From NCBI RefSeq assembly GCF_003945595.2, contig NW_024104898.1, forward strand, positions 1,798,001 through 1,862,000: a stretch of 64,000 nucleotides of DNA, given 5' to 3'. The stretch is from Pipra filicauda (taxonomy: Eukaryota; Chordata; Aves; Passeriformes; Pipridae). A model generated the notes under the pieces. That model did not search any database. It saw only the letters and a program-made list of their open reading frames with translations, and was not told the origin of the DNA. Of this stretch, positions 37,674-49,401 are shown piece by piece; position 1 is the stretch's first letter, and each line of letters opens with the position of its first letter. Position numbers and translations under genes: made by a program.

Positions 37674-39350
37674 AGCCAAGCAGCATCCCATTAAACAAAA
37701 AGAAAACCTTGTTGCAGAAAAATGTCCTATGACTAACAGGTTTGTCACTCCTTCAGAAAGCTCTTTTAAGAAAATGAGTTTGGTTTTGCAGACAAATCAT
37801 GTCTCTTTAGTCAATCTACACTTTAATCAGGTGAGGTAAATGCCCACAGACTAGTTATGGGGGCCGTATAAATATCTCCATAGATAGAGGCACTGGGAGA
37901 TAAAATGCAAAGATATTTACTATTTTATGAGGCTCATTCCTTTCCCTAGGATCTAAGGAGACACGCTTCATTGAATGTCAGTAAAATGTCTTTGATATTG
38001 TGAAAAATCTCCTAGTTTTGATAAGTTTGATGTTTTCAAAAATAACTATATTAAGTATTGTCTATGGTGCTGGTGACCTTTACCGTCACATTTCTGAGTC
38101 TCAAGTGGCCATACATGGCTGTGATAGAGTAAGGGCTCTGTGTGACTTGGGAGTCCCATAACACAGGAGCTCTCCAAAAGTATTAAGTGTTCGGCACTAA
38201 GTCAAGGCACTGTAAATTCTACTCAGTGTGTTTCATATCCAAATGCTTTCTGCCATTTAGCTTTTTGGTGATTGATTTGTACCATTGCACGTACCAGGCA
38301 TATTTTCTGAGCTTAAAGGACACTGTTGACTATTTTAGAAATTGTACGTAACTCAGCATTCAAACCCTTTATGCTGCTGAGACAGACAATGCTAATACAT
38401 GGAGTTGATGAGAATTGCATTTGCCAGGTCTGGCCCTGGGAGTGGGCAGCCACCCAAGGTTTCATTTCCTTGGTGATGTAGTCAGAAAGGTAGGTGAGGC
38501 AGTAGCCCCAGTTGCTTATTTTACATGACACAGACTGTTGCTTTCACAGAAAGTCCTTTCTGCAAAAAGTGAGAAGGAGGTGGCAAAAACATCCAAGCCC
38601 CTCAACACTACTTGCTGGTGAAATTGTGCAGAGAAAGTTTGTTCCTTCCCCGTAGACTTTTAATCAAGGTTTATGAAAAGGTCTCAGAGGAAATAGTACA
38701 ATATTTTTGTATGTATGAGTGTTCCAATCCCATTACAATGTCTTGCTCTGGACCCTTTGGCATGTTCAGGGTCATTAGCCACCACTCAGTAATATGGATA
38801 TCTGTAGGAACAGAAATGGTCGATGTATCTTGAGGTTCTTGTGTCTTAGTGGAAGGCATGTCAGAAGACTGGCAAATGGGGATGAGACACGATGTGTTAC
38901 AGGTTTACTTCAGTCATGATCTTCACCCTCCTGCATACCCTGGGTTAAAGAAAATGCTGATTTTCCTTCCTTGTTTTTGTTTCAGTTGCTGATTGCTCTT
39001 AATGACTTCAAAGCCCCACCCTTTCTATTAATGGATCACTGCCCAAAACACGCCCATTTTAGTTCCTTCTGTGGTTTAAACAGGTGCTCTTTCTATCCCA
39101 TGGTAAATATGAGCTGACTTTTTAAAGTCAAGTTGTACTGCTCACAGCCTAGAAGCATATCTTGCTTTTGCGATTACTCTCAATGGCTGCGAATTTAAGT
39201 TATATCAATCCTGAACAACTAGTATCTGGGAGGTGGTCCTGGCTGATGCTAAAACTGCTGCTTCTGATGAATGGTCCAGTAAATTTTCCGATGAGAAAGC
39301 TATCTGAATTTAAAGCACCTAGTGGGCAGAGAGATGACTGTCTGCCATTG
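37674..39350. other. Unique sequence, nothing recognised
   Basis: AT-rich in the first part. No exon, RNA or repeat recognised. Open frames are all under 75 codons. Confidence 0.5.
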
Positions 39351-40910
39351 CACAGTGCAATATGAATGGATTTTTGTCATTTCAAACCCCTAAGGGCTGT
39401 ATTTATAGCAGGAGAGGGGACTGCAGCACCCCACCCAGGTATGCTGCCTGGTGTGGTATGTGCCTTCTGGTACTGTGGCAGGTGAGTGGTCATCCCACAT
39501 CACTCCTGCTGAAGGTTGTGGGTGAAATGTGTTCAGCAAACTCCAGCAATATGATGGGCAGTTGTTCTTCACATCTGCTCACCACCAAGAGGAGGAGGGA
39601 GGTGCAGCACTCAAGGGGCTGGAGAAGGACTCAGCACATTCAACTTCCTTGGAGGGAACCTGCTGTCCTTGCTTGGAAACAGATTCCTTGCCCCCAGGGA
39701 TGCTGCTTAGGCCAATAGGAAGAGTCCTGGGGGAATGACTTTGGGAGCTAAGGAATTCCAGAACATGGGAATAAGATATGTGTCATCAGCTGACACACAC
39801 TTCATCCCCAGCCAAAGCCAAAATCCATCACTACTCTCCAAGAGAAGACACATTTGTATTTGCTCTTTTTACGGTGCTGGAGGAGGATAGGCCACAGCCA
39901 GTGGTCCCAAAATATCACCTCAAGAACATCTTTGTGATCCATTGTTATCTAGAGTCTGCTAAGGTGGCATTGGAGGGACCATGCCCTGGCATGATCAGAA
40001 GTCCTTTAGCTTACTTTTGCTTTCCTGCCAAAAGTAGCACAAAACTCCTCCAAAGAAGGAAGACCAGCACTTTGTCCCTTCACAGCTGCCTCCAAATCAA
40101 GACAGAAACCTGTCTGTCCTGCAGCACTCGGGCAGCAAGGGATCAGTCATTTTGGGGGAGATCAGGTGTTGACCCATGCGGATCCAAGCTGAGTTAAGGG
40201 GTGCTTGTCAGCCCAGGATAGCACAAACTCCCCCCAGGGTGGGGAGGGACAGAGGCCTGTGCTCCTTTGTAGCATTGTTTCTCCTTCGAAGCCTGCAAGC
40301 CACCACAGTAGGCAAGGCAGGGTGAGGATAGGCTGGAGAAGAGAACAGTGGGCTGTGGGTGAGGACCAGCATGCATGGAAAACTTCTCACCTGTGCTCCC
40401 AGGTATGTCTGCTGAAGCATGGCATGGACAGACCAGTCCAGCTGAGGAGCAAAATGGCACTAGGTACACAGACCTGCACAGCACTGTGCAACGTGGCAAA
40501 TGGCTCCTGTGCAGCTGCTTTCTGCACAGGTTTAGGCCAAATGACAGACTTGACCAGGCTGTGCTGGCACAGGGGACTCAGGCAAGAGATCTCAGGCAAG
40601 CAGGAGTTAAAGCAGCAGATCATAACTCAGCTAGCAGACCCTTTACTAGTATTTGCCAGGTCTCATCTGCCTGCAGGAGAGAGGGACAAGGGGAGCCAGG
40701 GTACCTTCTGAGCAGAAGGCAGGCAGCAGCACGACTGTGTCGCAGAGCAGCGGGCACTCAAGGTCTGTGCGTGGGGATTAGCAAGGGAGTGGGGCATTTT
40801 CCAGAATTAATATTCAGTGTGCTTAGCTTAATCCACTGTTTTGCTCCATTCCCTCTCAAGCACCACCAGATACGGCGATTTTCAAAGCCCTTTTTGGGGT
40901 GAGTTCTTTG
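39351..40910 (+). other. Stop-poor, GC-richer segment with overlapping plus-strand ORFs
   Basis: Four plus-strand frames follow or overlap one another: 39362-39718 (118 codons), 39778-40197 (139), 40205-40711 (168) and 40375-40902 (175, the longest in the window). The last two overlap in different frames, so at most one could be coding there. None shows a domain, signal peptide, coiled coil or membrane segment that I recognise. On a rough estimate a 175-codon frame is near the limit expected by chance in 64 kb of this composition. It could be a non-coding transcript, an old repeat, or nothing. Confidence 0.15.
40596..40657 (+). repeat. Copy 1 of an unclassified dispersed repeat
   Basis: 62 bases resemble 47839-47900. 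The last 32 bases (40626-40657 against 47869-47900) agree at 29 positions by my count. It falls inside the stop-poor segment. Flanks beyond this do not align by eye. Confidence 0.55.
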
Positions 40911-43180
40911 TTTGTTTTGTGTGTTTTTTTCTAAAATACTGCAGAGGCAATGTAACACAGCATACGTGCTGCGCCGTTCTGGAAGATGGAAAACAAAAGC
41001 TAAAAGAGGATGGTTAACCTTTTCTAATTGTCGTAGCACAGGACTAGTTGCCAGGAGGAACTTGAGTGCTAATCCTACTTTACTCATCATGTGACCTTTG
41101 GGTAAGTTACCTAATTAACTTGTCCTTCGGTCTGTGGAGCCTGCAAAGAGCAGGTGTTTCAGTGAAACCCAGAATTGCTGAACCAACATGTGGCCTCAGG
41201 AAATAACCAGGAAATAAAACCCACTGCACTTTTTAAAAGGTGGCATTAATACAGAGAATTAAAATCTCCTGGTGTAAATTTAAGCCCGCCTTTTAATCTT
41301 TTGGTGGGGTACAGACTATTTAGTTGAAGGGAAGGTCATGCTGGATGACATTTCGTATTTGTGGAGGAGTGATATAGAAGTTATCTGATCATATTATAAC
41401 GAAGTCAGTTCTGTTCTCCTGGAGTTCATTTACTTCTACTGAATGTGCATGGATCCTGATTTCCCCTGACCAACTTGTGCAGTTGCTTCTTGGAGTGCTC
41501 TTCAAATACCACTGGGGCTGCCCTCTAGAAGGATGTGGGATTACCCCTCTTTTTCCTTACATTTGAAAGGAGTTTTCCAGCTGAATTGATGCAAAAAGGT
41601 ATAGTTCTCCCTTGATTCCAAACTTTTTCACATTCAGTTTCTCACCCTTCCTGTATATTTCTTTTTCATAGACTCACTTAAACTGCAGTTGAATCTCTTT
41701 TCTTCCTGAAATTATTTGGTATTAGGTACATAAACACAGTCGGATTCTTCATGCTAATATGAAATAAAAAGATACTAGCAATCTTTCCCAGAGATCATCC
41801 TATTGCTGGTGAAAGATCTTTCACCCTGCATTGGAAAAAGCACTTTACAGAGCTATTTGCTCCCTCTTTAGCATTTGGTGTCAAAGAAAATGCCATTGCA
41901 TCTCTGCTGTGGATTACAAACACATCATTTATTATTATCTGGCACTCAGGAGGCAAGCCTGCCTCCTGAGGTAGGTATCGTTTGTTTTCTAGTTTGATCT
42001 CTCTTTCATTTAAAGAGGGAGCTTTTTAGGGAGATTTTTTTTCAATGAGCCAGTCCACACTCTTCTTCTCTTTCAAGGAAGTTTGGTCTTCACAATCTTT
42101 TGCTACAATGGTCCAATACAGTTCCAACAGAGGGTTTATTTAAATCTTTCCTTTTTATAATATGCTGTGGACTGGACAGCTGAAATGCAACCTTGGTTTG
42201 GATTAATGGTTTCTACAAGCAGATTTCCAGAATCAGGTTTTGATCCCTTTTTATTTAAAAGTGCCCATAACCACGATGGTCTAATTGAAACCGGAGGCGC
42301 TTGCTGCAGACTAAGGAACAATTCAATGGGATTAAGGCAGTGTCAAATCTGGGCAGTTGTGATTAAATTTGGCAAATATTAACTGCAAAATCTTGGCTCA
42401 AATCCTAGCCAATATGTATTTGAGCAGTTCCCCAGAAAAGAGTGGAGATGAGCCTTGCCTGAGGTGTATCAGTGTGGCTGTTCTTACACGTCTTTCCATT
42501 GTCTTCACTTGACGGAAGCTAAGGATTTTGGCTCACAAAGGGCAAGCTCTTTGAGGGATGTTAAGTTTAGAGTTTGGAAAGAGCAATTTCCAGGGGAAAA
42601 AAGTTTGCAACATGACAATGAAACCAGACAGAAACCCTGTTGCCTTGAAAAATATAGGAGTGAGAACCTTTCCCAAAAACCCAACAAGCTCCTTGGGGCA
42701 TGTCCACACCATGCCATGAAACACGTTGCAACGATCCCAATGCTAGCCACAGAGGTAATGGCAGGACCAGAAGCAGAAAAACTGTGTCAGTGTCTTCTGT
42801 GCTCAAAGTATAATATGCCATGATTTCAAGAAATGGCTCACCTCCCCTCAGGTTTTGTATTGTGCTCAATGTACAGACTTGTCTAGGGTTTAGTCTGGGC
42901 TTTTTGCAAAGGGAGTATGGACATACTAGCATATTCCGTCACCTGGACAATAAGCCTTGGGACATGAAAAGGAAGAATTTCTTTTTCTGTGACAACAGGA
43001 CAGTGTAATTTGCCCCTGATTACATTGTTAATAGACTGTTAGAGGTTGTTTTGTTCTTCACATGCTCTTCAGAACAACTCATCATAAATCTATCCACAAA
43101 CTGAAGCAGAAATAATTTTGACAGCATGTTTATCACAAAGAATATAATGCAATGAGTGTACTATGCCAGTTCTAGTGGTA
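40911..43180. other. Unique, mostly AT-rich sequence
   Basis: No gene recognised. It contains the 11-bp GC-rich hairpin at 41945. The 42.15-42.40 kb part resembles conserved non-coding DNA (AT-rich with isolated CpGs and TTAAT/ATTAA motifs), but this cannot be tested here. Confidence 0.45.
41945..41970. repeat. Perfect 11-bp GC-rich hairpin
   Basis: CTCAGGAGGCA, loop AGCC, TGCCTCCTGAG. It is immediately followed by GTAGGT. Nothing around it looks like a known small RNA. Confidence 0.9.
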
Positions 43181-43327
43181 TTTTTTGCTTGGTTTTAAGT
43201 TGGTTTTTTTTGGGGGGAGTTGTTTTGGTTGGTTGGTTGGTTTGGTTTTATTTATTTGGTTGGGGTGTTTTGTTTTGTGTTTGTTTTGTTGTTTTGTTTG
43301 GGGTTTTTATTATTATTATTTATTTCT
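43181..43327. repeat. G/T-rich low-complexity tract
   Basis: About 147 bases almost without C, built of TTTTG, GGTT and TTATT units and including TTTTTTTTGGGGGG and four GGTT repeats. The strong strand asymmetry gives G-quadruplex or triplex potential. The 100-codon ORF covering it is an artefact of this composition. Confidence 0.8.
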
Positions 43328-43554
43328 ACAGCTGCCCATTAGGCTCTAGGATTAATCTGAGGTGCCGATATCCATCTATGAATCTGCTGCTTCTCTGTGA
43401 GACTGCCAGTCTGACTCAGAGCCAAGTTTTGCAGAGGTTCCACAGCTGGAGTGACTAGGTCATTGGCAGCCAGGATCTCCCAACTTTGAAACTGCTCCCC
43501 TCTTGTCCTTTGGCCTGAAGTAACCTGTTGAATCTATCTACATACACGTGTGAG
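43328..43554. other. Unique spacer
   Basis: No feature recognised between the G/T-rich tract and the old CR1 fragment. Confidence 0.4.
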
Positions 43555-44020
43555 CATCAAGCTTCCAGAATAATGTTGACCAACTGGAGAGAGTCCAGCA
43601 GGCAGCAACAAGAGGGCTAGAAAACATGAGCTAGGAGGAACGATTGAGAATTGGGTTTGTTTAGTCTAGGGAATTGAAGATGGGTAGATGTGGTAACACC
43701 CTTCAAGTGTGTGAAAGGCTACTGCAAGGAGGAAGGATAAGCTGCTCTTCATGTCTGCTGGGGACAGGAAAGGAAGTAGCAGGCTCACAGTGCAACAAAG
43801 GGAATTCAGGTGAGACATTAAAAGTAATTTTCCAATTGTGAGACTTGTGCACCACTGGGACGGTTTGCTGTGTGCAAGTGGTCTTTTTGGAAGGCTTTGG
43901 CAGCAGTTGAGATAACTCTCTCATCACCTTCAGCATGGTTGATCCTATCTGGAGGCTGGTAGAAGGACCAGATAACCTTTAAAAGTTTCTTCCAGCTCCA
44001 TTTTGTGTGATTTCTGCTAT
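43555..44020 (+). mobile_element. Old CR1 LINE 3' fragment, plus strand
   Basis: The text TGACCAACTGGAGAGAGTCC, then CAACAAGAGGGCTAGAAAAC, GAGGAACGATTGAGAATTGG, TGTTTAGTCTAGGGAATTGA and CACAGTGCAACAAAGGGAAT follows the order of an ancient CR1 3' region also common in turtles and crocodilians. It ends with a degraded tail: AACCTTTAAAAGTTTCTTCC then TTTTGTGTGATTTCTG (about 44012). Clearly older than the CR1 copies at 36 and 49 kb. Confidence 0.8.
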
Positions 44021-46022
44021 GGGTGCAGAGCTGATTCTTAATTCTCTGGTGAGTGTTTTGTGACCAGGCCACCATCTGGTTTTACAGACTGTTGTCTGAT
44101 GGAGGAAGCGATTTGGGGGAGTTGTCCATCTTCAGATTGTCCAGAAGAATATCCCCAAAACACCACAGGGAGTTACAGATGCAAACAAGCATGAAGGGCA
44201 GCTTTCAGCTGATGTAAAATTAAGGCTCCCTACTGGACCAGCTGCCCTTGGCAATGTCCAAATTGCCAAATCATACCTGCAGTGGTGGCCAGTGTGGTGG
44301 CCTTGCACTGAGGTACACCTTGGTGCCCCAGCAAATAGAGTCAGACAGACACCCAAACGCTTAGGAGCAGGCAGGAGTTGCTGAGTTTCTTTACGTAACT
44401 CGATAAAAGGAATAGAAACAGAACAAAAGCAAAACCTGAAGCACACAACAGTCTCTCCTCTGGTTTCACAGGGAAGCAAGTTCCAACACTGTCAAGTCAA
44501 AGATTAAATAAAAAGAAAAAGCCAAGGGCACACTGCCATGCATATATTAGGCCTGTGTAAAACAATGGTGCACATGCCCTCACAGATATAAACACCGTGA
44601 GGCAAGCAGGGTGCCTTAAGACCTGACAAAGAAGCTACCTTTTTTCAGCAGATTCATTGGACCTGTATTTTTATCCCTTCCTTTTCTGTAATCCTGTCCA
44701 TTTTTAATGACGGAACATTATGCAACTGGTGTTTGCCTGGAGGGGTGCCCTGTCATGGGCCAGCACAGGAGGAGCGGAGGCTTGGATGGCAGTGGTGGCC
44801 TAGGGATCCCCAGGTTGTGGCCACCCATGATGCTGCTCTCCGGAGAAGTTGGAACTCATCTTCACTGCAACAAGCCAGGGACTGCTGGCCAGAAATCTCC
44901 CATGCAGCTAAGCCAACACAAGTACCATTGGCTAATTTAGAATTAGAAGACATTTCAGACATACCCACAGAGAGCAACTCTCCCCTGTTTGTGAGTTCAG
45001 TGCCTTTCTGTTGCACTTCTTCGCCCTTTTGTCCTCTTCTGTGACTCTTCTGGAATTTAAATTTGAGATGTACACATCAACCAAGGGCCAGCAAGCTCCT
45101 TCGACCTTCCACTTCATTTGCAACAGACCCATTTCTAAGTAGGAATAATGATAGATGCTGATGAGGTGCAAGATTTGACATTTCGTCTGGGAGTGCAGAG
45201 GCATGCAATTTCTAATTTCACAAAAATCTAAAAATGGATGGATATTTTTCTCTTTAGTCTGCAAAGCTTTGAAGGTCAGCAATGCATTTCAATTTTCATA
45301 GCTTTCGAAAGTGCTTGTTTTTCCATGGATTTGCTAGTTGCTCAGATTTTTAAATCCATCAGTCAGTAGCCCAATACTTGGAATGTGCATGTGTCTCCTG
45401 AACATATCTGCTGACATGCACCAAGGGAGGAGAAAGCAGTCCTGCTGACTAGTCTAATGCTGGCACCAAGTCAGGGCTGGACTAACAATGCCATCAGATG
45501 CTTTAGAAATACTTAGCAGGACAGATAGGTGTGTGCCCTAGGCAGCAGGATTGCAATCTTCATGTGTTGTCCAATGAAATAAGTCAAATAATTTTGGTGA
45601 TCACAATCAGTGTTAAGGTTTTTTTGCATTTGTGTATCTGGAGGGATCTTTGATGAGGTGCCAAAGCATTCACTTATTTTTATAGTTGGGGTTATTCCTC
45701 CAAGTAAGACTCAGACACCTACTTCCTGTGTATGAGCTCACAAATGCAGCTGATGTGACTGCAAGTCACATTGTGTGCCCAAGTTGTCTCAGGGAGCACA
45801 TCACCTGGATCCCAGATGGCCAGGAGCCATTCACATGGGACAGGGACAGGGTCAGAGCAGGGTGCATCTGGTGCAGCTGGGGTGCAGGCTCTCTATGAAC
45901 TCCTGGTTGTTCTTCCTACGGCTGCTTGGGGCAAAGGTTACTGAGTTCAGCGTTGCTCTCTGCTCCATGTATACAGGATGTATTAATGCTTTAAAATGCC
46001 ACTGAATGAAAAGTGTTTTATG
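44021..46022. other. Unique sequence
   Basis: No gene recognised. Short open frames on plus (70 and 76 codons, 45686-46005) lead up to the AATAAA at 46023 but have no family features. Confidence 0.45.
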
Positions 46023-46068
46023 AATAAAGGGTATTAAGCTTTTGTACAATGCTGTGGCTCTTGTATTT
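46023..46068 (+). terminator. Candidate polyadenylation site
   Basis: AATAAA at 46023-46028 is followed about 20 bases later by CA and then a GT/T-rich tract (TGCTGTGGCTCTTGTATTT, about 46050-46068). The AT-rich leader TGTTTTATGAATAAAGGG looks like a genuine vertebrate mRNA 3' end. No coding exon was identified upstream, so a non-coding transcript or chance are the alternatives. Confidence 0.3.
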
Positions 46069-47838
46069 ACTTTGGGTCCTGAACACCCAGCCCAAGTTAC
46101 TGGAGCAAGTAATCTCCCAGTGCCTGTTGCCGCACGCACCACAAACTGCTGTGACACACACAGCTGTCTCATGAATCTAACTCAGGGTTTTAGCCTCATT
46201 GCACTGCTTCAGATGCCAGTTGGAGGGACTTCCTCTTCTCTTATACAATGGTGTTTGGGTAGGGTTCTTTATCTGGAGAAAATCCTGCAGGGGAATCCCA
46301 AGCCAGATCTTTCCTTGACTGCCACTCCTACCAGCTGCACATCTAGTACTGCAGATCTTGCTGAGACTAAACAACAATTTTTAAGGTTGTTGAGGAATTC
46401 TGCTTGAATGAATGTAGCTAAATCTGCACACCTCAGCAGGACGCACTCTTCAGCCAGTACATTTATGGAGGATTGTAGCACTTAATGCACTATGGAGCAA
46501 GCCATGGGGTTGTTACAAGAATAAAGCATTCTGTCTGCTGTCATATCACACTGGGACCAGTCAACCTGGAATACCCCAGTATAGAGCCCTTGACTTTACG
46601 TAAGTGACAGGGCTGCAGTCCTCCAGGAGACTAAATTGTCATGTGCCTCTGGCAGAGTTCAATAGAAAGCGAGGCCAGGCCAGGCAGTAATATCTGAGGC
46701 ACCCTAAATGGAAGGAAACATGATTAAACTGATTAAATGAGTCATGCCTATATAATCCTGTGCTGCAGAGGTAGGCAGAAAATCCCACCCTTACCACTCT
46801 GAGCTGCAGATAGCAGCATCTGGCAAAAAGCTTCTTATTGTAGGTACCAAGATGCTGGTGTCAGTGTTATTTCCTAGAGAAAGGGTGGCATTTTTGCTTC
46901 ACTGAAGCATGACAAAGCAAGAACGGTCAGTATCTGGCCTGCGCTCAAGTGTCAGGGTGTCTTATAACCGAGGCACACAATAAGTGCATCTTCGTGAAAC
47001 TCCTGAAATGGAGGAAGTATGAGGAAACCAGAAAGATTAGTCCAGTAGGCATACAATTTATTTGTGCATATTTCCACAGACAAGATTTATGTCAATAAAG
47101 TAACTGCAGCTCCTTTTGGAGCAGCCACAGAAGGATGGGATAAGTGCACTTTAAAAAAGGTAGACTGCCTTAAAGTGGGTTTGACTGTGGACCAGTTTAT
47201 GAAGCTGTGAGAACTTGATGTGTCATGACATCCTCGGACTATTCAGGTGGAAGAGGAGATTGACCACTTCTAAAGTCAAGTATTTCCAGGGCCACCAGAG
47301 TAGACTCAGTGGTCTCACAAATAGGACACCAACTGGGATTGTTTGGTGTCTGGTTTTGAGGACTGGGTGTGTGACATCAGACAAGTCCCATCACTCTGGT
47401 GTACTCTCTTTTCCCTGTTTGTCCTTTCTCTTCCTTGCTTATGCTTGCCAACTTTTCAGACCGTACACAGGCCATTACTAAGTGTTCATACAAGAGTTCA
47501 TGTGCCCTTTAATGCCTCTAACTATGAAGGTAGCAGTTTAGTTTCCAAATATTGTTCAATCCTTCTAATACACAGAGCTATTTCTTTCTACTGTCTCTTA
47601 CTAAGCAGTAAAAGTACTGGAAAGTCTTTCTGTTCTCCTACCCTGGAGACAAATGGGTAAACATTTCCAACACAGTCATCTTTTTAGCTGACAGAGGGAC
47701 AGGCCCATCTCCCAGGGGCTGGTCCAGGGATGTCATTTCCCTGAAAGTGTGAGGATGAACATGAAGGCTGTGTTCATCATCAGCTTTTATGTCACTATTC
47801 TAAATGTGACGTAATCAGAGAAGGCTGCTTCTCCGGGA
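46069..47838. other. Unique sequence
   Basis: No gene recognised. TGAGTCA (AP-1-type) with TATATAAT close by lies at about 46739-46757. That is promoter-like, but nothing downstream supports it. Confidence 0.45.
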
Positions 47839-47914
47839 GCAAGAGGGGTTTAAGGAGGAGGCCACTAGCTCAGCTAACAGACCATTTACTAATATTTGCC
47901 GCCCTGCAAATATT
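47839..47914 (+). repeat. Copy 2 of the dispersed repeat, with 9-bp hairpin
   Basis: 62 bases match copy 1 at 40596-40657. The end of the match forms AATATTTGC, loop CGCCCT, GCAAATATT (47891-47914), a perfect 9-bp hairpin that copy 1 lacks. A TATA box lies 160 bases further on. Confidence 0.55.
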
Positions 47915-48075
47915 GCAACAGGGCAATGAAGCCAAGCTGGCATCTCGAATGTCTTGCCTCAGGCTATGCCTTTGCCTCAGAGAGGAAACTGCAGGCCTAA
48001 AGGATCCAGCTCTCTCTGTCTAGCTAGTTTACGCATGTGCCATGAGCAAAACAAGCCTAGGTAAGGTCCCTCAAG

Positions 48076-48083
48076 TATAAATA
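48076..48083 (+). promoter_or_regulatory. Candidate TATA box
   Basis: TATAAATA followed by GCC is a consensus-quality TATA box. A start site would be expected near 48106, just before a small ORF with a signal-peptide-like start. Confidence 0.25.
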
Positions 48084-48139
48084 GCCACACCAGAATGTCT
48101 ATGAGGATTTCAGCTGGCAGGATGTCAGCTACCTCAGGT

Positions 48140-48322
48140 ATGTCTGCCCATGCTGCTCTACCCATCCTGCTCTTGCATTTCCCAGCTGCAGCCTGCATAG
48201 CTGTAGAGCTAACACAGATGGAGAATCCAGCTCCCTTGCTCCCAAGTGTCCAAGGAATGACCCAGCCATCTGCAGGAATCATTACCGTCCTCCGCGAGAG
48301 GGGACAAGGTCAAACCAATTGA
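48140..48322 (+). other. Candidate small ORF with signal-peptide-like N-terminus
   Basis: ATG at 48140 (in-frame ATGs also at 48095 and 48122) opens a 60-residue product. It begins MSAHAALPILLLHFPAAACI: a short polar start, a hydrophobic core and small residues (A-A-A-C-I-A) suited to signal peptidase cleavage. The remaining 40 or so residues are hydrophilic and end at a stop at 48320. A TATA box lies 64 bases upstream. GGTATG at 48138 could instead be a splice donor, which would place this ORF in an intron. No family recognised. Short ORFs of this kind arise by chance. Confidence 0.15.
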
Positions 48323-49159
48323 ATGTTGTCTAAAGAGGATCTTGGGGAGGGAATGTTTTCATTACAACAGTTCATCTTTCTTTTCACAGTTCATCAAAAG
48401 CAGGCCTTCTGCATACACACGCAAGACAAATAGGACTGAGGGGTGATGACGGATACTGTAGGCCCGTGGTGATTGGGATGACCCTCCACTCACACAGTTG
48501 ATCAAAGGCAAGTAAAACAATCAGCCAGTCATCAGCAAAGATGTAATATTAAACTCCCCAAACACCTCATTTAATTAAGTCTTTATGATCAAAATCTCCA
48601 TACCAGATCTTTTAAGTTAAACACTCTTAGACCTTGCCCTAAGATAGCAGAAAAGGACTTCCGGAGGGAAAAGGTCTGTAAAAAAATTATTAATAAAATA
48701 ATGTCTCTTCCCTCTACCCTCCCAAATGATTTGCTTTCTGAGAGGATACACTTCTATCTGATTTGCCCAGGCAGAGCTCAGAAAGCAAACTGGGGTGCCT
48801 CGTGCCCAGCACTTGTCCCTGCTTATTGTGCTGCAGACAAAAAGCAGGAAACAACAAAGCTGCCATTTATGATGTCATATTCTTGTTGGGGTGATGACTA
48901 TGATGTGAACCTGCTGCTGGCCTTACAAGTCTGAGCCAAAGCTGACTGAAAAATGTCAGGCCTGGGCAGGTGCAGTGCCACTGCAGGAGGGGAGGAGAGG
49001 TGGAAGGGAACAGGCATACACCGGATATATATCAATGTGGAGCATGCCTGCACTGTTCAGCCTGGTCCCCAGAGAGTAAAAATTTCTGAGCCAGACTCAA
49101 GTCAAAAGCAAGATGGAATGTGAAATGCAGATGTCCTGGAGGTGGAGCTGGAATTTAAA
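48323..49159. other. Unique sequence
   Basis: Nothing recognised. One 77-codon plus frame (48701-48934) has no motif. Confidence 0.45.
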
Positions 49160-49401
49160 GAGTATCTAAGCTGTTAGAGCAGGTCCAGAGGAGGGGCACA
49201 GAAATGATCAGAGTTGGAGCAATTCTTCTACACAGAAAGGCTGAGAGAGTTGGGGTTGTTCAGCCTACAGAAAGAAGACTCCAGGAAGACCTTAATGTTG
49301 CCTTCCAATACTTAAAGGAAGCTGGTAAGAAAGTTTTTTTTTACCAGGACCTGTAGTGACAGGAAAAAGAGTAACAATTTTAAAGTGAAAGACAGTAAAT
49401 T
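49160..49401 (+). mobile_element. Outer CR1 (copy A), left part, plus strand
   Basis: AGCTGTTAGAGCAGGTCCAG, GAGAGAGTTGGGGTTGTTCA, then a CCTTCCAATACTTAAAGG block are CR1 3' region in plus orientation. The match breaks off at GACAGTAAATTC (about 49401), where another CR1 begins. It resumes at 50622 with AGATTGGATATAAGGAAG, exactly the continuation expected. Confidence 0.92.

Noticed and set aside
43156..43458. 100-codon hydrophobic plus-strand ORF
   Set aside because: Its first two thirds are the translation of the G/T-rich low-complexity tract (strings of F, V, L, G, W).
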